Part shown: positions 34,216 through 43,600 of the stretch, one piece after another | How the letters are laid out: each line of letters starts with the position of its first letter | Position numbering within the stretch: the first letter of the stretch is position 1 | DNA from: NVTR01 sp036480115 | GTDB lineage: Bacteria; Pseudomonadota; Alphaproteobacteria; Rhodobacterales; Rhodobacteraceae | NCBI GenBank assembly: GCA_965224795.1 | Contig: CBDDAE010000002.1 | Location: forward strand, 124,001-188,000 | Reading direction: 5' to 3' | DNA: 64,000 nucleotides | Notes under the pieces: generated by a model | Databases searched by the model: none | Seen by the model: only the letters and a program-made list of their open reading frames with translations | Told to the model about the DNA's origin: nothing | Translations under genes and position numbers: made by a program

Positions 34216-35469
34216 ATGCCCCCCACCCCGTTTGCCCGCTTTGTCACCGCCAGCGGCATGACCAATCTGGCCGACGGCGTCGCCACCGTCGCCTGGGCCT
34301 GGCTGGCCACCCTGATCACCCGTGATCCGCTGTTGATCGCACTGGTGCCGGTGGCCCTGCGCTTGCCATGGTTCCTGTTCGCCATCCCGGCTGGCATCAT
34401 CACCGACCGGGTGGATCGCCGCCGCCTGATCCTGAATATGGACATCCTGCGCGCCATTGCCTTTGCCGCCGCCGCCATTGGCATCTGGCTGTCCCTGCCG
34501 CTGGCCGAGGCCCCGGCGCGCGGGTTGTCCGACCCGCGCCTGTTTGCCCTGATCACGGCGGCCGCCTTTGCCGTCGGCATCGCCGAGGTGTTTCGCGACA
34601 ACGCCGCCCAAACCATGATCCCGTCCATCGTGCCCCACGCCGATCTTGAACGCGCCAATGGACGGCTCTGGAGTGTTGAACTGGTCGGCAACGCCTTACT
34701 TGGCCCCGCCATCGGCGCGTTCCTGATCGCCGCCTGGCTGCCCCTGCCGTTTGTGGTGAACACACTGGCCTTTGTCATAGCAATCTGGCTGGTCAGCCGC
34801 ATCCCCGGCAGCTTCAAACCCAACATAACCGCCCCCAGCAACTGGCGCAGGGAACTACGTGAGGGGTTTAACTTTTTGCAGTCACATCCCCTGATGCGCC
34901 TGTTGGCAGTGATCACAGGTATTTGGAATTTACTGTTTCAAATGGTCCTGATCGCGCTGGTTTTGCATGTGCAGGAAAATCTGGGCCTTGGTGCACGCGC
35001 CTACGGGTTGATCCTGGCCGCCGGGGCCATTGGTGGCATCGCGGGCGGGTTTCTGGCCGAACATGTGGTGCGCTGGCTGGGGCCAGGACGCACAGCGCAA
35101 TGGATGAGTGTCGCCTCCGCTCCGCTTTTCATCACCATGGCCCTTGCGCCCGGACCGATCATGCTTGGGCTCATGCTGGCGATATTCGAATTTACCGGGC
35201 TAGTCTGGAACACCGTGTCAGTATCTTACCGGCAACGGATAATCCCGGATCAATTACTGGGCCGGGTCAACAGCCTGTACCGCATGCTCGCATGGGGTAT
35301 GATACCCATCGGCCTGATCCTGTCCGGCCTGATCGTGCGTTGTGGTGAAGCCCTCACCAGCCGTGACATCGCCCTGACATTGCCGTTCTACGTGGCGGCA
35401 GTAGGGATCTTGATCCTGAGCATAGTGACATGGCGTGCACTTGGGCGGGGGTTTGAAAACACTAAATAG
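34216..35469 (+). CDS. MFS transporter (EntS-like exporter)
   Basis: 417 residues with twelve predicted membrane helices. The loop IPAGIITDRVDRRRLIL is the conserved MFS motif A after helix 2, and the second half has GLVWNTVSVSYRQRIIPDQLLGRVNSLYRM, typical of the EntS/MFS_3 group of drug or siderophore exporters. No siderophore genes are near, so the substrate is unknown. Confidence 0.85.
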   Translation: MPPTPFARFVTASGMTNLADGVATVAWAWLATLITRDPLLIALVPVALRLPWFLFAIPAGIITDRVDRRRLILNMDILRAIAFAAAAIGIWLSLPLAEAPARGLSDPRLFALITAAAFAVGIAEVFRDNAAQTMIPSIVPHADLERANGRLWSVELVGNALLGPAIGAFLIAAWLPLPFVVNTLAFVIAIWLVSRIPGSFKPNITAPSNWRRELREGFNFLQSHPLMRLLAVITGIWNLLFQMVLIALVLHVQENLGLGARAYGLILAAGAIGGIAGGFLAEHVVRWLGPGRTAQWMSVASAPLFITMALAPGPIMLGLMLAIFEFTGLVWNTVSVSYRQRIIPDQLLGRVNSLYRMLAWGMIPIGLILSGLIVRCGEALTSRDIALTLPFYVAAVGILILSIVTWRALGRGFENTK

Positions 35470-35500
35470 GCAAATCCTGCAGTTTCTGCTATTTGACCCT

Positions 35501-35899
35501 ATGGCCTATACCAACACCTTCATTACAATAGCCGATGATTGTCCGGCCACAATGGCCAAAAACCCGACCCGTGACAAAGACACCTTAACCCGGGCCGAAA
35601 TTGAATATAATCTGCTGACCTACGAGCCCTACACTTACAACCATCTGGAATTCACCCATCTGGTCCACACCCGACACAAAGCCCAGTCTGGCGATGTGCC
35701 GTTGGCCTTTGATGAATTTCACGCCAAAGGCCAACCCTGTATGCGGGCATCAGCACTGGTAAAACGCTACGGCTGGGGCGCGCATTACGACGCAAAGGGA
35801 CGGATAGCGATTTACAGCTTGGACAGCGCTGAATATGCAAACTTCTGCGACGATGGCGATACAAAATTGCTGAAGGGCATGCGTAACAAACGCGCCTAG
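35501..35899 (+). CDS. DUF6157 family protein
   Basis: 132 residues from the ATG at 35501. The start YTNTFITIADDCPATMAKNP and the central YNLLTYEPYTYNHLEF correspond to an uncharacterised family I remember as DUF6157. It has a Cys-containing conserved DDCPA and a late ALVKRYGWGAHYDAKGRIAIY segment. No signal or membrane segment. Nothing in the neighbours hints at a role. Confidence 0.75.
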   Translation: MAYTNTFITIADDCPATMAKNPTRDKDTLTRAEIEYNLLTYEPYTYNHLEFTHLVHTRHKAQSGDVPLAFDEFHAKGQPCMRASALVKRYGWGAHYDAKGRIAIYSLDSAEYANFCDDGDTKLLKGMRNKRA

Positions 35900-35920
35900 C
35901 CCCTCCTATACTCATTCACC

Positions 35921-35946
35921 TTTTCAAAAATATCCTCGCCGAAGGC
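35921..35946 (-). repeat. Dispersed 3'-flanking motif, copy 2
   Basis: On the minus strand GCCTTCGGCGAGG is followed by ATATTTTTGAAAA, 57 bases downstream of the secreted-protein gene ending at 36004. It differs from copy 1 at a few positions. Confidence 0.5.
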
Positions 35947-36003
35947 ATCCCGAGCCCCAGTCAGGGCGAGATAAAGTAATCGCGCCAACGGCGCGCCTGC
36001 AAC

Positions 36004-36348
36004 TTAACCGCCAGCAGAATTCAACCGCCCCTCGGTGACATTGCCAAACCCATCCACAAACCGAACCCCTGGCCCCAGGCGCGTCATGCTATAGCAATTC
36101 CAATTGTCCGAAGGCGGCCATTGCGAACAATACTGATCGCCGCGCACAGCCCAACTGCCCCAGCTTGGTTCACCTGCCTCATATACCGTGCGCCCCGATG
36201 CAAAAAACTTCTGCGTTGCATTTTCATAAACCAAAACCTGATTGCTCAAGGTTTCAGATATCTGCGCCCCGGTCATTGGCTGCCAGTCCTGCGCCACCGC
36301 GCCGCTGGCGCATATCGCCGCAATCACTGCAATCAAACCTTTATGCAA
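36004..36348 (-). CDS. Small secreted protein
   Basis: 114 residues. A clear Sec signal peptide (MHKGLIAVIAAICASGAVAQ, cleavage after AVAQ or nearby) precedes a ~94-residue mature part. The core AVRGDQYCSQWPPSDNWNCYSM has two Cys that could form a disulfide and resembles small periplasmic proteins of unknown function common in Rhodobacterales. Divergent from purB, with about 75 bases between. Confidence 0.75.
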   Translation of the reverse strand: MHKGLIAVIAAICASGAVAQDWQPMTGAQISETLSNQVLVYENATQKFFASGRTVYEAGEPSWGSWAVRGDQYCSQWPPSDNWNCYSMTRLGPGVRFVDGFGNVTEGRLNSAGG

Positions 36349-36423
36349 CCCGGCCTCCCTTGTTCACCGCGCACGCCCAGTCTATGACCGCCCCGAACCC
36401 CACACCAGTCACAAGGCCGACAT

Positions 36424-37728
36424 ATGATCCCGCGTTATTCCCGCCCCGAAATGGTAAAAATCTGGTCGCCCGAGACCAAGTTTCGCATTTGGTACGAAAT
36501 TGAAGCCCACGCCTGTGACGCGCTGGCCAAAATTGGCGTGATCCCGGCAGAAAATGCTGCGGCCGTGTGGAAAGCCAAAGACGTGACCTTTGATGTGGCC
36601 CGGATTGATGAGATTGAGGCCGTGACCAAACACGACGTCATTGCATTCCTGACCCATCTGGCAGAAATCATCGGCAATGACGCGGCGCGGTTTGTGCATC
36701 AGGGCATGACCAGTTCCGACGTTCTGGACACCTGTTTCAACCTGCAACTGGTGCGCGCGGCGGACATCCTGATTGACGATATGGGGCTGCTGCTGGCAGC
36801 CCTGAAACGCCGGGCATTTGAACATAAAAACACTATCCGTATCGGCCGTTCCCATGCCATCCACGCCGAACCCACCACCATGGGCCTGACCTTCGCGCGG
36901 TTCTATGCGGAAATGGACCGCAACCTTGTGCGTTTGAAAACCGCCCGCCGCGAAATCGCCACCGGCGCCATATCAGGTGCCGTCGGTACATTCGCCAACA
37001 TCGATCCGGCGGTAGAAGCCCATGTTTGCAAAGCTTTAGGGCTGGAAGTTGAACCAATTTCCACGCAAGTCATCCCGCGCGACCGCCATGCAGCATTCTT
37101 TGCCGCGCTTGGCGTGGTTTCCAGTTCCATCGAAAACATCGCCATCGAAATCCGCCATATGCAGCGCACCGAAGTGCTGGAGGCGGAAGAATTCTTTTCC
37201 AAGGGTCAAAAGGGTTCCAGCGCCATGCCCCATAAACGCAACCCCGTCCTGTCAGAAAATCTGACAGGTTTGGCCCGTTTGGTGCGCATGGCCGTGGTGC
37301 CGGCAATGGAAAACGTTGCGCTTTGGCATGAGCGTGATATTTCCCACAGCTCGGTTGAACGCAATATTGGCCCCGACGCCACCATCACGCTTGATTTTGC
37401 CCTGTCACGTCTGACCGGGTTGGTGGACAAACTGGTGATTTACCCGGACACAATGATGAGCAATCTCAATAAGTTCCGGGGCCTTGTTCATTCACAACGG
37501 GTTTTGCTGGCGCTGACGCAAGCGGGTGTAAGCCGCGAGGACAGTTATAAGCTGGTACAGCGCAATGCCATGCGCGTCTGGGACGACGGCGCAGATTTCC
37601 TGACTGAATTACTGGCCGATCCGGACGTCACCAAAGCCTTGTCCGAAATTGAAATTCGTGAAAAATTCGACCTTGGCTATCACACCAAACATGTGGACAC
37701 GATATTTGCGCGGGTTTTTAAAGAATAA
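36424..37728 (+). CDS. purB: Adenylosuccinate lyase
   Basis: 434 residues of the fumarase/aspartase superfamily, acting twice in purine synthesis (SAICAR to AICAR, adenylosuccinate to AMP). It has the signature GSSAMPHKRNP with the catalytic Ser loop, HDVIAFLTHLAE, MTSSDVLDTCFNLQ and GRSHAIHAEPTTMG. Length is normal. Solitary in this window. Confidence 0.97.
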   Translation: MIPRYSRPEMVKIWSPETKFRIWYEIEAHACDALAKIGVIPAENAAAVWKAKDVTFDVARIDEIEAVTKHDVIAFLTHLAEIIGNDAARFVHQGMTSSDVLDTCFNLQLVRAADILIDDMGLLLAALKRRAFEHKNTIRIGRSHAIHAEPTTMGLTFARFYAEMDRNLVRLKTARREIATGAISGAVGTFANIDPAVEAHVCKALGLEVEPISTQVIPRDRHAAFFAALGVVSSSIENIAIEIRHMQRTEVLEAEEFFSKGQKGSSAMPHKRNPVLSENLTGLARLVRMAVVPAMENVALWHERDISHSSVERNIGPDATITLDFALSRLTGLVDKLVIYPDTMMSNLNKFRGLVHSQRVLLALTQAGVSREDSYKLVQRNAMRVWDDGADFLTELLADPDVTKALSEIEIREKFDLGYHTKHVDTIFARVFKE

Positions 37729-37800
37729 GACCCAAAGGTAGCAATGCGTTAATCCGGCTATGGCAAGCTGAAACCTCGTCTTAAATTTAGGAGGGGCGCA

Positions 37801-38841
37801 GTGACCACGGCTTTAGCAATGCCCCAGACAGGGGCCGCGGTTGAAACTAACAGCCTGAATGGCCAACAAAAAGCCGCCATAATCGTACGCTTGTTGCTTA
37901 GCGATGGCGGTAATATTTCGTTAACGGATCTGCCTGATAGCCTGCAAACCAATCTGGTGCATCAAATGGCGGGTCTGCGCCATGTTGATCACGCCACGAT
38001 GATTGCGGTGGTGGAAGAGTTCCTACTTGCATTTGACGGAACTGGCCTGTCTTTTCCCGGCGCTTTAGAAGAAACACTAACGCTGCTAGATGGCTGTGTA
38101 AGCCCACAAACTGCGCGCCGCATTCGCCAACAGGCCGGGCTGGCCATGCATGCTGACCCCTGGGCCCGGATCAGTGGCATGGATACCGAAGGGTTACTGG
38201 CGATTGTTGAAAACGAAACCATCGAAATTAGCGCCGTTATTCTGTCCAAACTTAAGGTCTCAACCGCCGCCGAATTGCTGGGCCAGTTGCCGGGCGAACG
38301 GGCTCGGCGCATTACCTATGCCGTATCCCTAACCGGAGATATTTCACCTAAAATTGTACAAACTATTGGCCAATCCATCGCCGAACAACTGGATACCGTC
38401 CCGGACCGTGAATTTGATGACGGGCCAGTGGAACGGGTCGGAGCGATATTAAATTTCTCACCAACCGCAACACGCGAAGACATGCTAGAAGGGCTGCAAC
38501 AGGCCGATGCCGGATTTGCCGATTTGGTGCGCAAGGCTATCTTTACCTTCGCAAACATCCCTGAACGGATTGATCCGCGAGATGTGCCCAAGATTACCCG
38601 CGATGTGGACCCGGCCGATCTTGTTACCGCATTGGTTGCAGCACAGGAGGGCGAAAAAGAAGTCGCGGATTTCATTTTGGACAACATGTCACAACGGATG
38701 GCAGACCAAATACGCGAAGAAATGGAAGAAAAGGGCGAGGTAAAATTGAAAGACGGTGAAGCTGCCATGACTTCTGTGGTGATAACTGTACGCGGCCTTG
38801 CCGATTCAGGAGAGATTTTCCTGGTTGCGGAGGAAGAGTAA
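37801..38841 (+). CDS. fliG: Flagellar motor switch protein FliG
   Basis: 346 residues in the FliG layout: an N-terminal helical domain starting QQKAAIIVRLLL, a middle domain with LLGQLPGERARRITYAVS, and the C-terminal charged helix region FTFANIPERIDPRDVPKITRDVDPADLVTALVAAQ with DNMSQRMADQIREEME, which contacts MotA. The start is GTG, with AGGAGG upstream. No other flagellar gene is in the window, so this is a solitary copy; whether the main flagellar cluster has its own fliG cannot be seen here. Confidence 0.85.
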   Translation: MTTALAMPQTGAAVETNSLNGQQKAAIIVRLLLSDGGNISLTDLPDSLQTNLVHQMAGLRHVDHATMIAVVEEFLLAFDGTGLSFPGALEETLTLLDGCVSPQTARRIRQQAGLAMHADPWARISGMDTEGLLAIVENETIEISAVILSKLKVSTAAELLGQLPGERARRITYAVSLTGDISPKIVQTIGQSIAEQLDTVPDREFDDGPVERVGAILNFSPTATREDMLEGLQQADAGFADLVRKAIFTFANIPERIDPRDVPKITRDVDPADLVTALVAAQEGEKEVADFILDNMSQRMADQIREEMEEKGEVKLKDGEAAMTSVVITVRGLADSGEIFLVAEEE

Positions 38842-38930
38842 CCCGTCCCATTTCGCCACCCCCCACCCTCACCCACTGCTTGTGATCCAGCAATCGCGGC
38901 AGTATGTTTTGTTTACAGATCAAGGAACAG

Positions 38931-38969
38931 GTGCCCGATGTCGCCCTGTCAAACAGGGCTAAAGGGCAC
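38931..38969 (+). promoter_or_regulatory. Nested hairpin covering the ribosome binding region of the acyltransferase
   Basis: GTGCCC/GGGCAC (38931-38936 and 38964-38969) encloses GCCCTG/CAGGGC (38943-38948 and 38954-38959), ending two bases before the ATG at 38972. The only purine-rich ribosome binding stretch, AAAGGG, is inside the outer stem. Confidence 0.45.
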
Positions 38970-38971
38970 GT

Positions 38972-39865
38972 ATGCAGCCAGATACTGATACTGGACATTC
39001 CTGGACTGATTGGCTGCTGGACAAGGTTCTTCGCGGTATAATCCTGACAATGCTGATCCTGCCTTACCGCGCGCGCGTACCCTTCATGGGGTGGTTCGCG
39101 CGCCGTGTTTTGGCGCCATTGGCAGGCTATAATAAACGTAGCGCCGCAAATCTTTCCTATATCTACCCCGATATGCTAGACGCTGAACGCCAAAAAATAA
39201 TCAACGGTGTTGCCGACAATATGGGCCGCACATTTATCGAAAACTACTCAACCCGGGCTTTTCTATCACGCATGGAACGTTCGGAAATTACCGGCCCCGG
39301 CGTTAGTGCTTTACAAAAAGCCCGCGAAGGAGGGCAGCCGGTCATCCTGGCCAGCGGCCATTTTGGCAACTATGAGGCCGCGCGCGCCGCCCTGGTCAGC
39401 CGCGGCTACAACGTGGGCGGGTTGTACCGCCCCGCCCGCAATAAATATTTTAACAAACACTATGCCCAAACCATGCTCGCCTATGGCGGACCGGTATTTG
39501 AACAGGGTATAAAAGGCACCAGCGGCTTTGTGCGCCACCTAAAGGGCGGTGGTTTTCTGGTTCTGTTGTTTGATCAAAATGTCATCCACGGCCTGCCCCT
39601 GCCATTCCTGGGTAAACCCGCCGCTACCGCCACTTCTGCCGCACAACTGGCCTTGCGATACAATGCCCAACTCATCCCGTTTTACGGTATACGCCAAAAG
39701 AACGGCATCAGTTTTGAGATCACTTTTGAAAGCCCCATCCCCCATAGCGACGCCGAAACCATGACGCGTAATCTAAACACCAGCCTGGAAGCCCGCATTG
39801 GCGACAACCCTGAACAATGGCTGTGGATTCACCGGCGCTGGAAGATTGGCCTACCCCACAGCTAG
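38972..39865 (+). CDS. LpxL/HtrB-like lysophospholipid acyltransferase
   Basis: 297 residues. The N-terminus has a hydrophobic helix (GIILTMLILPYRARV); the catalytic H-x4-E box is HFGNYE, followed by GGLYRPARNKYF and LLFDQNVIHGLPLPFLGKPA. The family attaches secondary acyl chains to lipid A or acylates other lysolipids on the inner membrane. Which acceptor applies here is not clear. The leader holds a long hairpin over the ribosome binding site. Confidence 0.85.
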   Translation: MQPDTDTGHSWTDWLLDKVLRGIILTMLILPYRARVPFMGWFARRVLAPLAGYNKRSAANLSYIYPDMLDAERQKIINGVADNMGRTFIENYSTRAFLSRMERSEITGPGVSALQKAREGGQPVILASGHFGNYEAARAALVSRGYNVGGLYRPARNKYFNKHYAQTMLAYGGPVFEQGIKGTSGFVRHLKGGGFLVLLFDQNVIHGLPLPFLGKPAATATSAAQLALRYNAQLIPFYGIRQKNGISFEITFESPIPHSDAETMTRNLNTSLEARIGDNPEQWLWIHRRWKIGLPHS

Positions 39866-39894
39866 CCCAGTCAACTAACGGCCCCAATTTCTTC

Positions 39895-39921
39895 TTTCCA
39901 AAAAGCATTCCCGCCGGAGGC
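39895..39921 (-). repeat. Dispersed 3'-flanking motif, copy 3
   Basis: On the minus strand GCCTCCGGCGGGAATG is followed by CTTTTTGGAAA, seven bases downstream of the DUF1223 gene. Confidence 0.5.
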
Positions 39922-39928
39922 CCAGCCC

Positions 39929-40630
39929 CTAGCGCAGCTGTGCTGCCGCCAATATAGGTCCGTTTCCGGCTGATTGAACAATGACGACCACCGGTTCTTG
40001 CCCGGATAAATTTACAGCCATTTCCAGCGGCACCGCCCCGTTCCACTTCTTAATCTGGTGCCATTCGGTGACGATATTGGTATATTCAATCGTGCGCCCG
40101 GCATTTTCGCCCCGTGTAATCGACACTGAACTGGTCGGTAGGTAACGCACCAATTGCACCAGCATCGCCCGGTTTTTGCCGGTATCCGATACGGCCGTTA
40201 TAGACAGTTTTTGACCGTTTCGTGCCAGCGCCAATGTCACATTGCCAGTTTGGTTGCGCTGCTGACTAATGCCGTCCATCACATCCATTGGTTTATTGCC
40301 AACAACATGGGTAACCCCGCCAATTACCATCTGCGGCGTATAAATTGTCCGGCTGCCTGCAGCACGCGCATAGCCCCGTTGGCGATCAGTGAAACTTGGG
40401 TCGCCGTAGGTGTCTTTCCAGCCAATATAATCCCAATAATCCACATGCAGGGCCAGGGCGATAACATCATCACGCTGCGCCAGATTGCTTAAAATTTTAT
40501 CGGCAGGTGGACAGGACGAACACCCCTGCGAAGTATATAATTCCACCACAACCTGGTTGGACTGGGCCACTATCGGTGTGGCAACCAGCATTGTTAGTAG
40601 TAAAATTGTGCTGCTTATAAAACGTCGCAT
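39929..40630 (-). CDS. Secreted DUF1223 thioredoxin-fold protein
   Basis: 233 residues from the ATG at 40630; the frame is open far upstream but only this start gives a clean signal peptide (MRRFISSTILLLTMLVATPIVAQ). The mature part has ELYTSQGCSSCPPADKILSNLA, a CxxC near its N-terminus, and YTPQMVIGG, as in DUF1223 proteins. They are periplasmic and of unproven redox function. Divergent from acnA. Confidence 0.85.
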   Translation of the reverse strand: MRRFISSTILLLTMLVATPIVAQSNQVVVELYTSQGCSSCPPADKILSNLAQRDDVIALALHVDYWDYIGWKDTYGDPSFTDRQRGYARAAGSRTIYTPQMVIGGVTHVVGNKPMDVMDGISQQRNQTGNVTLALARNGQKLSITAVSDTGKNRAMLVQLVRYLPTSSVSITRGENAGRTIEYTNIVTEWHQIKKWNGAVPLEMAVNLSGQEPVVVIVQSAGNGPILAAAQLR

Positions 40631-40736
40631 GGCTCTGTCCATTATTTGGGTCTGTATTTCTTTAGACCACACCGACATAAACTGCCAATCAAGCATTTGC
40701 GAGATTTTCGAAATATTACCTGTCGGAAACGTGTGT

Positions 40737-40765
40737 TTGCATCTAATTGTACACAATGGTATACT
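40737..40765 (+). promoter_or_regulatory. Promoter of acnA
   Basis: TTGCAT (40737-40742), 17-base spacer, TATACT (40760-40765), about 70 bases upstream of the start codon. Confidence 0.55.
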
Positions 40766-40833
40766 AAAATAACTTGTACCCCACGAAATACTAAGGCAAT
40801 AGGGGCAAGACACCCCAAATATCGGAGGCCCCA

Positions 40834-43521
40834 ATGCCCATTGTTGTTGGACAAGATACCGCTAGCACCCGCAAAACCCTGAAAGTTGGCGAACAATCCG
40901 TCGCCTACTATTCTATCCCCGCCGCGCAGGCCGCCGGTCTTGGCGATTTCTCCCGCCTGCCCGCCGCGCTTAAGGTGGTGCTGGAAAACATGCTGCGTTT
41001 TGAAGACGGCAAAACCGTCACCGTGGACGATATCAAAGCGTTTGCCAAATGGGGCGAAAACGGTGGCAAGAACCCGATCGAAATCGCCTACCGCCCGGCC
41101 CGCGTGTTGATGCAGGATTTCACCGGTGTTCCAGCCGTGGTTGATCTGGCGGCAATGCGCGACGGCATTGTTGCCCTTGGTGGCGACGCTGAAAAGATTA
41201 ACCCCCTGACCCCGGTTGATCTGGTGATTGACCATTCCGTCATGATTGACGAATTCGGTACGCCCCGCGCATTCGCGATGAATGTTGAGAGGGAATACGA
41301 ACGTAATATCGAACGCTACACCTTCCTGAAATGGGGCCAGTCTGCGTTTGATAATTTTCGCGTTGTGCCCCCGGGCACTGGTATTTGCCATCAGGTAAAT
41401 CTGGAATACCTGTCGCAAACTGTCTGGACAGACAAGGACCAGAACGGTGACGAAGTGGCTTACCCCGATACACTTGTCGGCACGGACAGCCACACCACCA
41501 TGGTTAACGGCCTGGCCGTGTTGGGCTGGGGCGTTGGCGGAATTGAAGCCGAAGCAGCCATGCTCGGCCAGCCCATATCCATGCTGATCCCCGAAGTTGT
41601 CGGGTTTGAGCTGACCGGTGCCATGGTCGAAGGCACCACCGCCACCGATCTGGTGCTAAAGATCGTGGCCATGCTGCGTGAACTGGGCGTGGTCGGCAAA
41701 TTTGTGGAATTTTACGGCGAAGGTCTGGATCGTCTGCCATTGGCCGACCGCGCGACCATCGCCAACATGGCGCCGGAATATGGTGCCACCTGTGGATATT
41801 TCCCAATCGATGGCGAAACCCTGCGGTATCTGCGGGTTTCCGGGCGCGATGAAGACCGGATTGCCCTGGTCGAATCTTACGCCAAAGAAAACGGATTCTG
41901 GCGTGATGCGGATTACAGCCCGATCTACACCGACACCATGTCGCTGGATATGGGCACCATTGTTCCTGCCATATCAGGCCCCAAACGCCCACAGGATTAC
42001 GTCGCCCTGACGGACGCCAAGAAAGCGTTCCGCCATGAGATGGAAGAAACTTTCGTGCGCCCCATGGACATGGAAATGCCAGTTGAAGGCGAAGATTTCA
42101 CCATGGAAAGCGGCAAGGTGGTCATTGCGTCAATCACCAGCTGTACCAACACCTCCAACCCCTATGTGATGATCGGCGCGGGCCTTGTGGCGCGCAAAGC
42201 CGCCGCCTTGGGCCTTAACCGTCGGCCATGGGTGAAAACTTCACTGGCACCGGGATCCAAGGTTGTCAGCGAATATCTGGAAGCCGCTGACCTGCAAAAG
42301 GATCTGGACAGTATCGGCTTTAACCTTGTCGGATATGGCTGCACTACCTGCATCGGTAATTCCGGCCCGATCCAGCCCGAAATTTCCGCTGCCATCCATG
42401 ACGCCGATCTGGTCGCCGTGTCGGTCCTGTCGGGCAACCGCAACTTTGAAGGCCGGATCAGCCCGGATGTTCGCGCCAATTATCTGGCATCACCACCGCT
42501 GGTGGTCGCCTACGCGCTGGCTGGAACCATGGATATCGACCTGTCCAAAGACCCAATTGGCCAGGATAAAGACTTTCAGGACGTGTACCTGAAAGACATC
42601 TGGCCGACGACACAGGAAATTTCTGAGCTGGTGGAAAAAACCGTAACCCGCGAAGCGTTCGTGTCAAAATACGCCGAAGTCTTCACCGGCGACGACAAAT
42701 GGCAGGCCGTTGAAACCACCGACAGCCTGACCTATGACTGGCCAAGTGCTTCAACCTACGTGCAAAACCCACCCTATTTCCAAGGCATGTCACCCGAGGC
42801 TGGCAAAATATCGGACGTGACAGATGCCAAAGTTCTGGCCGTTCTGGGCGACATGGTAACCACCGATCACATCTCACCAGCCGGCTCCTTTACGCCTGAC
42901 ACACCAGCCGGTGAATACCTGATCGACAGGCAAGTGGCACAACGCGAATTCAATTCCTACGGCTCGCGCCGGGGCAATCATCAGGTGATGATGCGCGGCA
43001 CCTTCGCCAATATTCGTATCAAAAACGAAATGCTGGATAGTGTCGAAGGCGGCTATACTTTGGGCCCAGATGGCAAACAAATGTCGATTTTTGACGCGGC
43101 GATGGCCTATCAGGACGCAGGCACGCCGCTGGTGATCTTTGCAGGCGAACAATACGGTGCCGGTTCATCACGCGACTGGGCTGCAAAGGGCACAGCGCTT
43201 TTGGGCGTCAAGGCTGTGATTGCCGAAAACTTTGAACGTATCCACCGCTCTAACCTTGTCGGAATGGGTGTGATCCCGTTTGAATTTACCGGTGGTGACA
43301 GCCGCAATTCACTGGACCTTAAGGGCGATGAAACCGTATCAATCACCGGGCTTGAGGGCGATTTGAAACCGCTATCTGACATCCCGGCAACCATCACCCG
43401 TGCGGATGGCGAAGTGCTGAACATCACCCTGAAATGTCGTATCGATACCGAAGTTGAGATTGAGTATATAGAAAATGGCGGCGTGCTGCATTACGTGTTG
43501 CGTAATCTGGCGAAGTCTTGA
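40834..43521 (+). CDS. acnA: Aconitate hydratase A
   Basis: 895 residues. It isomerises citrate and isocitrate in the TCA cycle. Iron-sulfur ligands are in SITSCTNTSNP and GYGCTTCIGN; GTDSHTTMVNGL, AGEQYGAGSSRDWAAKG and the swivel-domain loop are intact. GGAGG lies ten bases or fewer upstream of the ATG. Long open frames on the opposite strand are shadows. Confidence 0.97.
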   Translation: MPIVVGQDTASTRKTLKVGEQSVAYYSIPAAQAAGLGDFSRLPAALKVVLENMLRFEDGKTVTVDDIKAFAKWGENGGKNPIEIAYRPARVLMQDFTGVPAVVDLAAMRDGIVALGGDAEKINPLTPVDLVIDHSVMIDEFGTPRAFAMNVEREYERNIERYTFLKWGQSAFDNFRVVPPGTGICHQVNLEYLSQTVWTDKDQNGDEVAYPDTLVGTDSHTTMVNGLAVLGWGVGGIEAEAAMLGQPISMLIPEVVGFELTGAMVEGTTATDLVLKIVAMLRELGVVGKFVEFYGEGLDRLPLADRATIANMAPEYGATCGYFPIDGETLRYLRVSGRDEDRIALVESYAKENGFWRDADYSPIYTDTMSLDMGTIVPAISGPKRPQDYVALTDAKKAFRHEMEETFVRPMDMEMPVEGEDFTMESGKVVIASITSCTNTSNPYVMIGAGLVARKAAALGLNRRPWVKTSLAPGSKVVSEYLEAADLQKDLDSIGFNLVGYGCTTCIGNSGPIQPEISAAIHDADLVAVSVLSGNRNFEGRISPDVRANYLASPPLVVAYALAGTMDIDLSKDPIGQDKDFQDVYLKDIWPTTQEISELVEKTVTREAFVSKYAEVFTGDDKWQAVETTDSLTYDWPSASTYVQNPPYFQGMSPEAGKISDVTDAKVLAVLGDMVTTDHISPAGSFTPDTPAGEYLIDRQVAQREFNSYGSRRGNHQVMMRGTFANIRIKNEMLDSVEGGYTLGPDGKQMSIFDAAMAYQDAGTPLVIFAGEQYGAGSSRDWAAKGTALLGVKAVIAENFERIHRSNLVGMGVIPFEFTGGDSRNSLDLKGDETVSITGLEGDLKPLSDIPATITRADGEVLNITLKCRIDTEVEIEYIENGGVLHYVLRNLAKS

Positions 43522-43537
43522 AACCTGGATAAAAGCT

Positions 43538-43565
43538 AAAAGCCCAACAGGAATGCTGGGCTTTT
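43538..43565 (+). terminator. Terminator of acnA
   Basis: Perfect 9-bp stem AAAAGCCCA/TGGGCTTTT just after the acnA stop; the 3' arm ends in TTTT. Confidence 0.75.
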
Positions 43566-43600
43566 ACGTGCTTCAATTCCGTTTGAATAAATTCTGGTGA

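Noticed and set aside
40642..41493. 283-residue minus-strand frame over the acnA start
   Set aside because: Antisense of conserved AcnA residues and overlaps the acnA promoter; no family.
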